Made by a program: the position numbers and the translations under genes. From assembly GCA_016212925.1 (NCBI GenBank), contig JACRDF010000050.1:1-64000 (forward strand): a stretch of 64,000 nucleotides of DNA. Direction: 5' to 3'. Positions 44,717-53,570 of this stretch are shown here, piece after piece. Origin of the DNA: Desulfomonile tiedjei (GTDB lineage Bacteria; Desulfobacterota; Desulfomonilia; Desulfomonilales; Desulfomonilaceae). Position 1 is the first letter of the stretch. Every line of letters begins with the position of its first letter. Below the pieces are notes generated by a model, which saw only the letters and a program-made list of their open reading frames with translations, was not told where the DNA came from and made no database searches.

Positions 44717-44968
44717 TTGGAAGATCAGACTATCCTCGCCACTTCGGAAAACTTCGGGACCGTCTCGGTCTGCCACGGCGGAGTCGTACATATCAACCTG
44801 CCTCATTGCAGCCTGAAATTTCTTCCCGCGGATTTTGCGAAATTCTGTGAGTTGATTGCAAACGCGCGCATGAAATTCGATTTACCCAGACGCGCTGACG
44901 GGAAACCTCATCTCCAACTAGTGCCCAGCGACATCGACCAGACCTCCGCTTCAGACGACCAGGACTGA
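44717..44968 (+). CDS. Small hypothetical protein
   Basis: The 83-aa product starts at TTG 44717, 12 bases after AAAAGGGG. It contains the patterns GTVSVCHGGVVHINLPHCSLKF and LPADFAKFCELIANAR, suggesting a compact alpha/beta domain with three Cys and several His, and ends with an acidic tail. No family was recognised. A promoter lies just upstream, which supports a real gene. Confidence 0.5.
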   Translation: MEDQTILATSENFGTVSVCHGGVVHINLPHCSLKFLPADFAKFCELIANARMKFDLPRRADGKPHLQLVPSDIDQTSASDDQD

Positions 44969-45161
44969 TTCCGCCGAACAAGGATAGCGGCAGCGTCTAA
45001 CCCCCGACGAAATGCGTTCCTGCCACACTTCCACCACCCTGATTCCGGATTTGTAATATTTGCTGGAAATTTTGTATGATTTCGATTTCTGGGACAGCAT
45101 GCGACCGATTTTGCAGGTTTTGGTCCTAATATAATGATGCGAAACGTTTTGGGAGTGAACC

Positions 45162-45782
45162 ATGGCCAGGAAAAGCCGACAGGCAGTCATAGTCGTTGAC
45201 TTTCAGGCGGACTTCACGGAACTCCGCAATGGCGCCCTCGCGGTTCCCGATACCGGAGCCGAGTACGTCGATGAAGTCATATCCCGCACCTCAGCGTTCA
45301 AGAAAAGCGGGCTACCGGTTTTGGCCACACGGGACTATCATCCTCCTGATCACATCTCCTTCTTCACGAGCCATCCGGGGACCATACCGCTGGACGTGAT
45401 CGAAACGTACGGCCATGACCAGGTGCTCTGGCCCCCGCATTGCGTCCAGGGGACACCAGGCGCGGAGATCCTTTTACCACCCGACCTGATCTCCGCCGTC
45501 GTTTCTACCGGGGACCAACCGGACGCGGAAAGCTATTCCGGATTCCGGGACGACCTCGGCCGCGATACTGGGCTCAAAGGCCTTCTGGAAGACCTGGGAG
45601 CGAAAGACCTCATTGTCTACGGATTGGCTACTGATTATTGCGTGCAGGCAACGGTAATGCACGCCCGAGAGGAAGGCTACGAAGTAACTTTGGTGAAAGG
45701 CTTAAGCCGAGGGATCACTCCTGAAGGGACCGAGGCCGCGCTCGAGGAGATGAAAGCCGCAGGCGTCAGGATCGAGGACTGA
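45162..45782 (+). CDS. pncA: Nicotinamidase/isochorismatase-like protein
   Basis: PncA hydrolyses nicotinamide to nicotinate in NAD salvage. The 206-aa product has Asp13 in VVDFQADF, the metal-ligand segment DYHPPDHISF, PPHCVQGTPGAE and the nucleophile Cys160 in ATDYCVQATV. The catalytic Lys, normally in a K-G pair before the DxYSGF motif, is Thr116 here (STGDQPDAESYSGF). The enzyme may be inactive or have changed specificity, so the symbol is by homology. A TATAAT at 45130-45135 lies 27 nt upstream of the ATG. Confidence 0.75.
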   Translation: MARKSRQAVIVVDFQADFTELRNGALAVPDTGAEYVDEVISRTSAFKKSGLPVLATRDYHPPDHISFFTSHPGTIPLDVIETYGHDQVLWPPHCVQGTPGAEILLPPDLISAVVSTGDQPDAESYSGFRDDLGRDTGLKGLLEDLGAKDLIVYGLATDYCVQATVMHAREEGYEVTLVKGLSRGITPEGTEAALEEMKAAGVRIED

Positions 45783-45826
45783 TACGAAATCGCCGTTCAA
45801 TTGAATAGCCTCCGTGGCTCTGGTGG

Positions 45827-45898
45827 GACAGGCGTCTCGCCTGTCTGTAGATCGATCTGGATCACAATGCCAGAACAGGCAATCCCGCCAGAGGCGGG
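45827..45898. repeat. Two hairpins of a REP-type repeat
   Basis: GACAGGCG-tct-CGCCTGTC (45827-45845) and CCCGCC-aga-GGCGGG (45884-45898) lie between pncA and the 3' end of rny. The flanks GGGACAG and CTGTCCC also pair, so the whole can fold into one cruciform. It may end both convergent transcripts. Confidence 0.6.
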
Positions 45899-45986
45899 AC
45901 TGTCCCATCATCAAATTGTCGGGTTTGGTACTTGTTCCCTACATGGGAACTAACGAGAACTCTTGGCGAATGCGACAGACCTCTTG

Positions 45987-47549
45987 CTACCTGGCGAATT
46001 CTACAGCCCGAGCCTCGCGGATAACCACTATCTTTATCTGACCGGGGTAGGAAAGCTCCTTTTCGATCTTCTTGCGGATATCTCGAGCCAGCAAAGTGAG
46101 CCCTTCGTCGTTGATATTCGAATTCTCAACGATAATTCGAATTTCACGGCCCGCCTGAATGGCGAAAGACTTGCTCACCCCTTTGAAAGAGTCCGCTATG
46201 CGCTCCAGGTCTTCCAGGCGCTTGACGTAATTCTCCAGCATCTCCCTGCGAGCCCCGGGCCTGGCTGCGGAAAGGGTATCAGCGGCCTGCACAAGAACAG
46301 ATAGAGTGCTGGTAGGCTCTTCGTCACCATGATGGGCCGCTATGGCATTGACGATCAGCGGTGATTCGCCGTATCGCCGCGCTATGTCCGCGCCGATGAT
46401 CGCGTGAGCGCCTTCCACTTCGTGATCAATAGACTTGCCAATGTCGTGCAAGAGCCCTGCGCGTTTAGCCTTCTTGGGGTTAAGGCCCAGTTCCGCGGCC
46501 ATTATGCCGCACAGGAAAGCAACTTCGATGGAATGCTGATAAACGTTTTGTGCAAAAGAGGTCCGGTACTTTAGCTTTCCGACCAGCTTTATCAACTCGG
46601 GATGGATCCCGTGAACGCCTACGTCAAAGCTGGCCTGTTCGCCGGCTTCCACAATAGTCTCTTCCATCTCCTGAGTGACTTTTTTTACAACTTCTTCAAT
46701 CCGGGCAGGATGAATTCTACCGTCGTTGATGAGTCTTTCCAGGGCTATCCTTGCAATTTCCCGCCTGATGGAATTGTACCCGGACAGTATCACCGCTTCG
46801 GGCGTATCGTCTATTATCAGGTCTATTCCGGTGGCGGCTTCTATTGCTCTGATATTACGACCTTCGCGGCCGATTATTCGCCCCTTCATTTCCTCGCTGG
46901 GAAGACTGACTACGGAGACTGTGCGCTCGGCAACGAAATCCGCAGCGAATCTGCCGACGGCTACGGATATGATTTCCTTGGCCTTCTTGTCAGCCTGCGT
47001 GTGAGTCTCCTCTTCGACTTGACGCAGGATTCGGCCGCTTTCTATTCGAGCTTCGTCCTCAACCTTCTGCAGGAGTATTTCCTTGGCCTCCGTCGCGGAC
47101 AAACCGGCCACATGTTCCAGTTTTTCCAGTTGCTTCTGGACAATATTGTCTATTTCTTTTTCTTTATCCTTTAATTTCCTGTGCCCGGCGTCTACATCCT
47201 TTTCGTGTCTGGCCACTCCCGCTTCTCGGCTCTCGAGTTGCGAAGCCTTTCTTTCCAGATTCTCTTCTTTTTTCAACAGTCGGGACTCACGAGCGGAGAG
47301 TTCCGACCTACTTTCCTTGATTTCATTTTCCAAGTCGGTTCGCGCTTGGAACAACTTGTCTTTGGCCTGTAGGAGCGCCTCTTTTTTTATTGTATCAGCC
47401 TCTTTGTTCGCGGACTTGAGGATTTCGTCCACGACGGCTCTGGCTGAGTCAAGCCGCCTCTTGTCCAGGATTCTGGCAGCGACGTAACCTGCCGCAATTC
47501 CCATGATCGCAGCGACAAGGGCAGGAATCACTAAGGGGAAAGATTCCAC
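45987..47549 (-). CDS. rny: Ribonuclease Y
   Basis: RNase Y is a membrane-anchored endoribonuclease that starts mRNA decay. The 520-aa product has an N-terminal membrane helix (residues about 6-24), a long charged coiled coil to about 200, a KH domain with [19 protein letters not shown], and an HD domain with [10 protein letters not shown] (His368, Asp369). Length and order match the family. It follows the 6S RNA gene on the same strand. Confidence 0.97.
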   Translation of the reverse strand: MESFPLVIPALVAAIMGIAAGYVAARILDKRRLDSARAVVDEILKSANKEADTIKKEALLQAKDKLFQARTDLENEIKESRSELSARESRLLKKEENLERKASQLESREAGVARHEKDVDAGHRKLKDKEKEIDNIVQKQLEKLEHVAGLSATEAKEILLQKVEDEARIESGRILRQVEEETHTQADKKAKEIISVAVGRFAADFVAERTVSVVSLPSEEMKGRIIGREGRNIRAIEAATGIDLIIDDTPEAVILSGYNSIRREIARIALERLINDGRIHPARIEEVVKKVTQEMEETIVEAGEQASFDVGVHGIHPELIKLVGKLKYRTSFAQNVYQHSIEVAFLCGIMAAELGLNPKKAKRAGLLHDIGKSIDHEVEGAHAIIGADIARRYGESPLIVNAIAAHHGDEEPTSTLSVLVQAADTLSAARPGARREMLENYVKRLEDLERIADSFKGVSKSFAIQAGREIRIIVENSNINDEGLTLLARDIRKKIEKELSYPGQIKIVVIREARAVEFAR

Positions 47550-47764
47550 AACCCCTCCATTTATCTAGTTTAACGGGATGCTTGCGGAGAGAAACCCAGA
47601 AAGGATGTCAAGTATCGGAAGAAGGTCCCAAGGGTAAAAAAGTTAAGCCTAGCCAGTGATTACCCAACAATAACGCATATATACGCAACCGAACGGTCAT
47701 CCAAAGGCTTTCGTCCACATCCCGGTAGTTGTGTGTATCCAAGCAAATCGATCAGGAATAGTTT

Positions 47765-47949
47765 CGGAGTCCCCCGCAATCGGCCGTGTCAACAGCTCTT
47801 TTGAACCTGGTTTCCCAGGTGGGACCCTAGCGGCCGCTTCAGGCTTCCTGCTTCAAGGCAGGCTTGCTCACCACAGCCGGGGGCGGCTCCCTTTTTTTGA
47901 GTGTTGGCTCAAAAAATTACCGTCAATCACGCACCGCGCAGGGGACACC
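47765..47949 (-). ncRNA. ssrS: 6S RNA
   Basis: 6S RNA mimics an open promoter and sequesters sigma70 RNA polymerase. About 185 nt between zapA and rny fold as expected: closing stem with GTCCCC at the 5' end pairing GGGGAC at the 3' end, an apical hairpin CCTGC-CTTGAA-GCAGG, and a small 3'-side hairpin CCTGG-GAAA-CCAGG. The segment GGTGAGCAAGCCTGCC resembles the conserved core of proteobacterial 6S RNA, and its position after zapA is the same as in E. coli. Ends are approximate. Confidence 0.8.
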
Positions 47950-47954
47950 TTTCG

Positions 47955-48260
47955 TTAAACTGTCCGATCGATGGCCTTAAGCAACTTTTCGGCCTTTTCC
48001 TCCAGTTCTTTTATTGTCTGGTCTTTGACCTGTCTATATTGAAACATTTCGTCCGTAATGTTCAAGAGAGTCAAAATCACGAGATCGATGGTGGAAACAA
48101 CCTTAGTATGACGCTGAACCTCATCGGCTCTTTCGTTGATGAAATCAGCGAGCCTCTGAACGTATTTTTTGTTTCCATGCCCCCGTATGTTGTACTCTCG
48201 GCCGAACAACCGGACTTTCACCGCTTCGGTCACTTGCACCGAGTCGTGCTCAGACGCCAA
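47955..48260 (-). CDS. zapA: Cell division protein ZapA
   Basis: ZapA bundles FtsZ at the division site. The 101-aa product has the N-terminal VKVRLFGREYNIRG strand pair, ADFINERADEV, then the coiled-coil half with ITDEMFQYRQVKDQTIKELEE. It starts at TTG 48260 (GAGG three bases upstream); a GTG seven codons later is an alternative. It lies 23 nt after the zapB-like gene and just before 6S RNA. Confidence 0.9.
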   Translation of the reverse strand: MASEHDSVQVTEAVKVRLFGREYNIRGHGNKKYVQRLADFINERADEVQRHTKVVSTIDLVILTLLNITDEMFQYRQVKDQTIKELEEKAEKLLKAIDRTV

Positions 48261-48283
48261 GGCCTCGTTAGAGCGATGATCTG

Positions 48284-48505
48284 TCAGGTAAACGCCTCCA
48301 GCTTTTCGATGATTCTGTCGAGCTTGCCTTTGGCCGACTTGTGGTCTTTTTGGAGTTTCTTGAGAGTGCGGTCCAGTTCGCCGATTCTTCTGTCTCTCAG
48401 CTCCAGCTCCTTGCCGAAGCGTTCCTGTTCTTTCTTGGATTGATCGTTTTGTTCGATCAAATGCATGATCTTCTCTTCGAGAAGAGCAAGCTTATCGGAA
48501 TCCAT
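48284..48505 (-). CDS. ZapB-like coiled-coil protein
   Basis: The 73-aa product is one uninterrupted coiled coil (LALLEEKIMHLIEQND, RRIGELDRTLKKLQKDHK), rich in Glu, Lys and Leu. Its position directly upstream of zapA suggests a ZapB-type division protein, but this is by context rather than sequence signature. ATG 48505 follows GGAG; a GTG at 48508 overlaps it. The promoter at 48543-48570 reads into it. Confidence 0.75.
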   Translation of the reverse strand: MDSDKLALLEEKIMHLIEQNDQSKKEQERFGKELELRDRRIGELDRTLKKLQKDHKSAKGKLDRIIEKLEAFT

Positions 48506-48542
48506 CACCGGTCTCCATATCGGTATTTTGAGATCCTCTTTG

Positions 48543-48570
48543 ATTATATTTCTTTAGCTATAGGTGTCAA
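48543..48570 (-). promoter_or_regulatory. Sigma70-type promoter of zapB-like/zapA
   Basis: On the minus strand TTGACA (48570-48565) and TATAAT (48548-48543) are perfect boxes 16 bases apart, 37 nt before the zapB-like ATG. Likely transcribes zapB-like, zapA and possibly 6S RNA. Confidence 0.7.
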
Positions 48571-48784
48571 GATATATCTTGAAGCCGCTTTGCTCGCGTT
48601 CCGGAAAACACTTGCCGACAAAACTGATAAACCTGAAGCTGCATTCCGCAACGCAACTCGGCCTCGCGATAGATTTCAGAGCCCTAACCCCCTGTCAATA
48701 TCTTAATACTTCCGTTTGTGGCTGCACGAACCAAGGGTACTATAGAAATAGAATGGTTTCTTGTAGATAATGCGTCTCGATCGG

Positions 48785-49114
48785 TCACGCCTTCGGCTCG
48801 CTGTCAGGGAACGAGCGGGAATCTTCAAGCTTCCGAATTTTTCTACAGAAAGTGTTTCGGCTCAAGCCAAGTCGTTTCGCGGCCTGCAGCTTGTTTCCTC
48901 GGCTACGCTCAAGCACCTTGATAATCAAACGCTTCTCCACCTCACCCATTATCAGTGGATGAATTCCTTCCACATTGTTGTCCACCAGAAACTCCACCAG
49001 CAGGTCGATTGAATCCCCGATGTTGGCCTTGAGAACGGGATGAGTGCCACGGCTTTGCTTCGGCTGGTCCGGCGCAGCGGCTTGCGTCCCTGGTTCCTTA
49101 TCCTGTCTTTTCAT
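48785..49114 (-). CDS. Fis-family DNA-binding protein
   Basis: The 109-aa product has a variable N-terminus of about 60 residues and a C-terminal Fis-type helix-turn-helix with VEKRLIIKVLERSRGNKLQAAKRLGLSRNTFCRKIRKL, like the C-terminal domain of NtrC-type regulators. There is no AAA+ domain, so it is a free-standing Fis/NAP-like protein. The start ATG 49114 is preferred over 49147; a long upstream frame to 49411 overlaps glmU and is not coding. It follows glmU on the same strand. Confidence 0.8.
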   Translation of the reverse strand: MKRQDKEPGTQAAAPDQPKQSRGTHPVLKANIGDSIDLLVEFLVDNNVEGIHPLIMGEVEKRLIIKVLERSRGNKLQAAKRLGLSRNTFCRKIRKLEDSRSFPDSEPKA

Positions 49115-49331
49115 AACATCGCGACCTCTTGTAAAAATCTGGACCATAGCTGTCAGGTCGGACGGCCTGTGAAGCGAACTGTGAACCGAAACCCTGTCTC
49201 GACCGTCCAATTGATTCCGAGCAAGGCCCTGGAAATTTCCGCCCCGCTTTGACCATTTCGCGCTACCAGCCCCAGCGGTGGAAAATGGTCTTGAAACGAT
49301 CTTGCTCGGGTGAACACACGGATGTTGAACT

Positions 49332-50735
49332 TCAGGTCCCCTTGTCGCGATCTTCATCAGATCGCTTAGCCCCTTGGCCTTTTCGCAATGGGTACATTTT
49401 CTGTTTTGCACGCGATATGGCTAAGGTGTTCGGCGGGACATCCCTGGTAATCGTACTGCCTGCTCCAATCAAGCTACCCGCCCCGATTTCCACCGGAGCA
49501 ACGAACTGAACATCCGATCCCACGAAGCATCCGTCCCGGATCGTGGTGGTATGCTTCCGTTGTCCGTCGTAGTTGCAGGTGATTGTGCCGCAGCCTATGT
49601 TGACGTCTTTACCTATTATGCTGTCACCAAGATACGTAAGATGGGCCGCCTTGGTGCCGTCCCCCACCACGGTTTTCTTGACTTCCACAAAATTCCCGAT
49701 TCGGGCTCGCTTTCCTATTCTAGCCTCCGGTCTCAGGTTGGCCATCGGCCCGACGGAGGTATCATCTTGCACCACGGCCCTATCCAATCTGGACCCCTGC
49801 AGGACCGTAACGCGATCACCCAGCTTGGAATTCATGATGTACACCCCGGACTCGATGACACAGTCTCTGCCTATGTCCGTCCTTCCCGACAGGGTTACTC
49901 CGGGGTGAATCACGCTGTCAGAGCCGATCGTGACATCAGAGTCAACGTAGACTGATGCAGGATCGAGCAGAGTGACTCCTGAATTCATCAGCTCTTCCCG
50001 AAGCCTTGCCCAGATTATGTTTGAGACCCCAGCCAAATCCGAACGGGTGTTGACTCCGGAGGCCTCTCGCGCGTCTTTCAGGGGAAAAGCGTACACGGAT
50101 ACTGACTCTCGGACTGCTCCTTCAATTATATCGGTGAGGTAATATTCCCCTTGGGAGTTGTTTGCGCTTATTTTTTCCAACAGAGCATAGAGGAGTTCAC
50201 TATCAACAATATACAAACCGGTATTAATTTCTTTGACGGCCAGTTCTGACGCGTCCGCGTCTCTTTGTTCGACGATGCGTTCCACCAGGCCGGATTCATT
50301 GCGAATGATTCTACCATAGCCCGCCGGGTCTTCCATCAGGGCCGTCATAACTGTCAGACGGCTGGCATTCGCCTCATGCATGTCCAGGAATTCTCGGATC
50401 GTGGCAGGCTGAATAAGCGGGATATCGCCACATAGGATAAAGATATCACCTGCGAAACCTTGGAACAAATCCTTCGCCGCCAAAACCGCGTGGCCGGTTC
50501 CCAACTGCGGTTCCTGCACAACGAACTCGACTGCCCTCGCTTCAGCCGCTTTCCTTACCCCGTCGGCCTGATGCCCCACGACTACGACTATTTTTTGAAA
50601 GCCAGCTCCATGAACCGCATCCATCACATAAGAAATCATTGGTCGCCCGGCCACGGGATGAAGAACCTTGCATAGGCCTGACTTCATACGTGTGCCCTTC
50701 CCCGCAGCCAATATGAGAGCAGCATATTGTTTCAT
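49332..50735 (-). CDS. glmU: Bifunctional GlmU: N-acetylglucosamine-1-P uridyltransferase / glucosamine-1-P acetyltransferase
   Basis: GlmU makes UDP-GlcNAc for peptidoglycan and LPS. The 467-aa product has the nucleotidyltransferase start ALILAAGKGTRMKS (residues 5-18), EPQLGTGHAV, ILCGDIPLI near 100, and a C-terminal left-handed beta-helix with hexapeptide repeats (IGKDVNIGCGTITCNYDG, GAGSLIGAGSTI). Both halves are complete. The end GQGAKRSDEDRDK is a variable tail. Confidence 0.96.
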   Translation of the reverse strand: MKQYAALILAAGKGTRMKSGLCKVLHPVAGRPMISYVMDAVHGAGFQKIVVVVGHQADGVRKAAEARAVEFVVQEPQLGTGHAVLAAKDLFQGFAGDIFILCGDIPLIQPATIREFLDMHEANASRLTVMTALMEDPAGYGRIIRNESGLVERIVEQRDADASELAVKEINTGLYIVDSELLYALLEKISANNSQGEYYLTDIIEGAVRESVSVYAFPLKDAREASGVNTRSDLAGVSNIIWARLREELMNSGVTLLDPASVYVDSDVTIGSDSVIHPGVTLSGRTDIGRDCVIESGVYIMNSKLGDRVTVLQGSRLDRAVVQDDTSVGPMANLRPEARIGKRARIGNFVEVKKTVVGDGTKAAHLTYLGDSIIGKDVNIGCGTITCNYDGQRKHTTTIRDGCFVGSDVQFVAPVEIGAGSLIGAGSTITRDVPPNTLAISRAKQKMYPLRKGQGAKRSDEDRDKGT

Positions 50736-51275
50736 GATGGCATAAATTCACTCGCCGGTCGTCGAACCCAGCAAATTTATCCCTTTGCATCGGTGCTGTC
50801 AAGGTGCTTTTCGGCTTGCGGCGGCCGGATGCGTGAGAACGCAACTCACGAACAGCATTCGTGGAAGTTTTTCCATAAACTTTCCCGCTGAAATGTGGAC
50901 TGTGTTAATGTTTTTTGTGGGCGCACTTACCAGAGCAGTGTTTGAGCAAGGACTTTCCGGCTGTTCTCGGAAGTTCCGTCCGCATGAAATAGCATGCTGT
51001 ACAAGCAGGCAGTGGCGCCCACCGGTCACACGGGCATCGCTTTCGAGAATCGCTGGAAACCGATTTGCCATCAAGCGCTGAACCTGAAGACGAAGAAGCA
51101 CGGACCCGCTTGTGAAGGTCCGTGGCACCCAATACAGAAGGCATAGCTTGACAGACAGGGCTCCATAGTTGTTCCCGAAAGCTCTTCCCGAATCAGGTCG
51201 TCCAGCGTTGACGGCGGACTCGCGAGTTAATCCGCGTTTACTTTCGAGGACTACTATTGAAGGAGAGGCTTGAAT
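50736..51275 (+). other. Intergenic region with repeat copy C
   Basis: This 540-base gap between divergent glmU and the LOG-family gene has no supported gene. The only structure seen is the diverged repeat copy C at 51217-51261, which ends close to the start of the next gene. No promoter pair stands out. Confidence 0.45.
51217..51261 (+). repeat. Dispersed repeat copy C
   Basis: Contains GTTAATCCGCGTTTACTTTCG followed by AGGACTACTATT, matching copies A (39695) and B (40868) around the ACTTTCGAG core, with two bases fewer in the left half. It ends about 15 bases before the ATG of the next gene. Confidence 0.5.
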
Positions 51276-51824
51276 ATGGGGCGGCAGTTCAAGGTAGCGG
51301 TTCTTGGATCAGCCGATGTGGCCGAGGATTCGGCTCAGGGCCGAAGGGCTTTCATCGTCGGACGTGAGGTTGCCTCCCGGAAAGGTGTTCTTCTGACAGG
51401 AGGATGCGGTGGCCTTCCACATGCCGCGGCACTGGGGGCAAGGGCCGCGGCGGGCATAACTGTGGCGATCTCTCCTGCAATGAACAGGGAAGAACACGTG
51501 GCCAAATACCGCTATCCTGTGGACAGTGATATCATCCTATTTACAGGAATGGAGCGCAAAGGCCGCAATGTAATTCTGGTCAGGAGCGCGGATGCCGCCG
51601 TCTTTGCGGGCGGTGGCATGGGAACCTTAAACGAGTTTACAATCGCTTTCGACGAGTTGGGGCCAACCTGCGCAATTGGCGTCCTTGAGCATAGCGACGG
51701 AATTTCGGATGAACTGGCCGGATTGGCAACTTTGGTGGGCCGATCCCCGGCCGCGCCTCTGATAGTAGAATCAGACCCTGAAAAACTGGTAGAAATGCTC
51801 TTCTCGCATCTGCACGGTCTGTAA
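51276..51824 (+). CDS. LOG-family (SLOG) nucleotide-binding protein
   Basis: The 182-aa product has the Rossmann-like LOG fold: FKVAVLGSADV at the start, GVLLTGGCGGLPHAAALGA near 40-58, and VFAGGGMGTLNEFTIAF near 114-130. The last resembles the PGGxGTxxE catalytic motif of cytokinin-riboside phosphohydrolases, but with AGGG instead of PGG. Enzyme activity is uncertain. ATG 51276 follows AGGAGAGG; TTG 51270 is an alternative. Confidence 0.8.
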   Translation: MGRQFKVAVLGSADVAEDSAQGRRAFIVGREVASRKGVLLTGGCGGLPHAAALGARAAAGITVAISPAMNREEHVAKYRYPVDSDIILFTGMERKGRNVILVRSADAAVFAGGGMGTLNEFTIAFDELGPTCAIGVLEHSDGISDELAGLATLVGRSPAAPLIVESDPEKLVEMLFSHLHGL

Positions 51825-51965
51825 GGGCCGTATTTCGAATTGCTTGATTTTTCAATGATCTGGCACCGATAAGCCTTGACCCCAGCGCAGGAATCTGATA
51901 AGCAAAACGTGAGTCACTGTTGGAAAAAATATTTCATTCTCTTTTCTTAAAAAGTGGGGACAGGT

Positions 51966-53351
51966 ATGGAAGGCTCTAGGATTGTCAGAAGGTCTGGTGT
52001 GTCCGCTCCACCCGCCAATAGCGAACTTGAGCACATGCAGAAAAAAGCCGAAGCAGTTCGAACCTCTCGCAGCTGGGAGTGCTTACCCCATGCTGCATTC
52101 GCGCATTTGGCCGGTTCTGTACAGCCTGGCTTGGGCTCCGGGGTTGCCGGTTCGCGTGGCCTGGTGAGGTTCGCTGCGATGGTACTGTTCGTTCTGATCC
52201 CGTTGTGGACCTGTTCGCCTGCGCTATCTCAAATGACGCCTGACCTGAAAGAAGCGCTCGAGCTTCATAAGGCCGGGAAGGTTAACGAGGCCGTCGATGT
52301 CTATTCCGATGTAATAAAGAAGAACCCGCGCGCTGCGGAGGCACTCAACTGGAGAGGTATGGCTTATGACGACCTGGGGCAATTAGACAACGCGCTTAAG
52401 GATTTCAGTGCTTCAATCGATCTGAGTTCAAACTATGCAGACGCTTATAACAATAGAGGAGAAATCTATCGCAAGCAGAAGAAGTACGCGGAGGCCCTCG
52501 CGGACTACAAGAAGGCCGCGTCGCTGGAGAAAGGATTCGCGGAAGCTCATTACAATATGGCCCTGATCCACGAACTTCAGCAGCGTAAAGAACAGGCGGC
52601 GGCGGAATACGGGATTTATTTGAGGCTCAAACCGGACGCGCCTGACAAGCAGCAGGTTGTGGGGAAAATCCAGGGGCTGAGACAAGAGATGGCACAAGCC
52701 CGAGCTACTGCCGGCCAGCCGCCCGCCGCGGGCCAACCTCCGGCTCCTGGCCAGCCGCCGACACCTCCCGGCCCCCCTGCGCCCGGGCAGGTAAAGCCGG
52801 GAGAGCCCAAGCCTGGAGTAAAGGCCGTTCCTCCCAAGGTCGGCGTACCGGCCATGCCGCAGCAGCCACCGGGATTAGACCTGGGAATTCCGGGAATGCC
52901 CTCGCTTCCTATTCCCTCCGACATAGATGCATTTATTGCGAGCATGAACATTGTCTCGATGATCATTTCGTTTGTGCTCTACGTCTTCACTGCGGTGATG
53001 TTCTATCTCATAGCCACTAAGACCGGTACCGGTTTGCCGTGGCTGGCTTTTGTCCCGTTGGCCAACATCTTCCTGATGGTGCAAATTGCCAAAAAGCCAC
53101 TCTGGTGGCTGGCCTTGTTGTTCCTCCCTGTGGTTGCGCCACTCCTGGCTCTGGTCGCGATCGTAGATCCCACAGGAGGGATCATCGTCGGGGTGCTTGG
53201 CATAGCGCTGGTTCTGGTTTGTATTGCAGCTTGGCTGCTTGTATGCATCGGCATAGCCCAGGCCCGAGGCAAGTCCGCAATCTGGGGCATATTGCTTTTC
53301 ATCCCGTGTACCAGCTTAATAGCCCTGGCGTACCTGGGACTCTCGAAATAA
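51966..53351 (+). CDS. TPR protein with C-terminal DUF5684-like membrane domain
   Basis: The 461-aa product has an uncertain N-terminus: a hydrophobic segment FAAMVLFVLIPLWTCSPALS lies near residue 70 and would fit a signal peptide if translation began nearer GTG 52160. Then come three TPRs (ALELHKAGKVNEAVDVYSDV), a Pro/Gly/Gln linker of about 90 residues, and three to four membrane helices with FYLIATKTGTGLPWLAFVPL and KKPLWWLALLFLP, close to DUF5684. Function unknown. Confidence 0.65.
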   Translation: MEGSRIVRRSGVSAPPANSELEHMQKKAEAVRTSRSWECLPHAAFAHLAGSVQPGLGSGVAGSRGLVRFAAMVLFVLIPLWTCSPALSQMTPDLKEALELHKAGKVNEAVDVYSDVIKKNPRAAEALNWRGMAYDDLGQLDNALKDFSASIDLSSNYADAYNNRGEIYRKQKKYAEALADYKKAASLEKGFAEAHYNMALIHELQQRKEQAAAEYGIYLRLKPDAPDKQQVVGKIQGLRQEMAQARATAGQPPAAGQPPAPGQPPTPPGPPAPGQVKPGEPKPGVKAVPPKVGVPAMPQQPPGLDLGIPGMPSLPIPSDIDAFIASMNIVSMIISFVLYVFTAVMFYLIATKTGTGLPWLAFVPLANIFLMVQIAKKPLWWLALLFLPVVAPLLALVAIVDPTGGIIVGVLGIALVLVCIAAWLLVCIGIAQARGKSAIWGILLFIPCTSLIALAYLGLSK

Positions 53352-53459
53352 CAGGCCGGTTAAACGGCGTTCGCTACTGGTATAGCTATTTTTGAGAATT
53401 ATTTTTGATTGGGAATCCGAACGTCATTCGAGCGTAAGCCGGAATCCGAAAGGAACTGG

Positions 53460-53479
53460 GTCCCGGCTTGCGCCGGGAC
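53460..53479. repeat. REP-type hairpin
   Basis: GTCCCGGC-ttgc-GCCGGGAC is a perfect 8-bp stem 108 nt after the TPR gene, in a stretch with repeated GGAATCCGAA. It is like the hairpin of copy B at 40853 and may be a terminator or REP element. Confidence 0.5.
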
Positions 53480-53570
53480 GCCGGAATTGCGGTGTCCGGA
53501 AAGAATTTTAGAGAAATGCTATATGAAGGTTATCAGTCCAGGGGCATGAGCGGCTGCCTCCTCCCGACCA

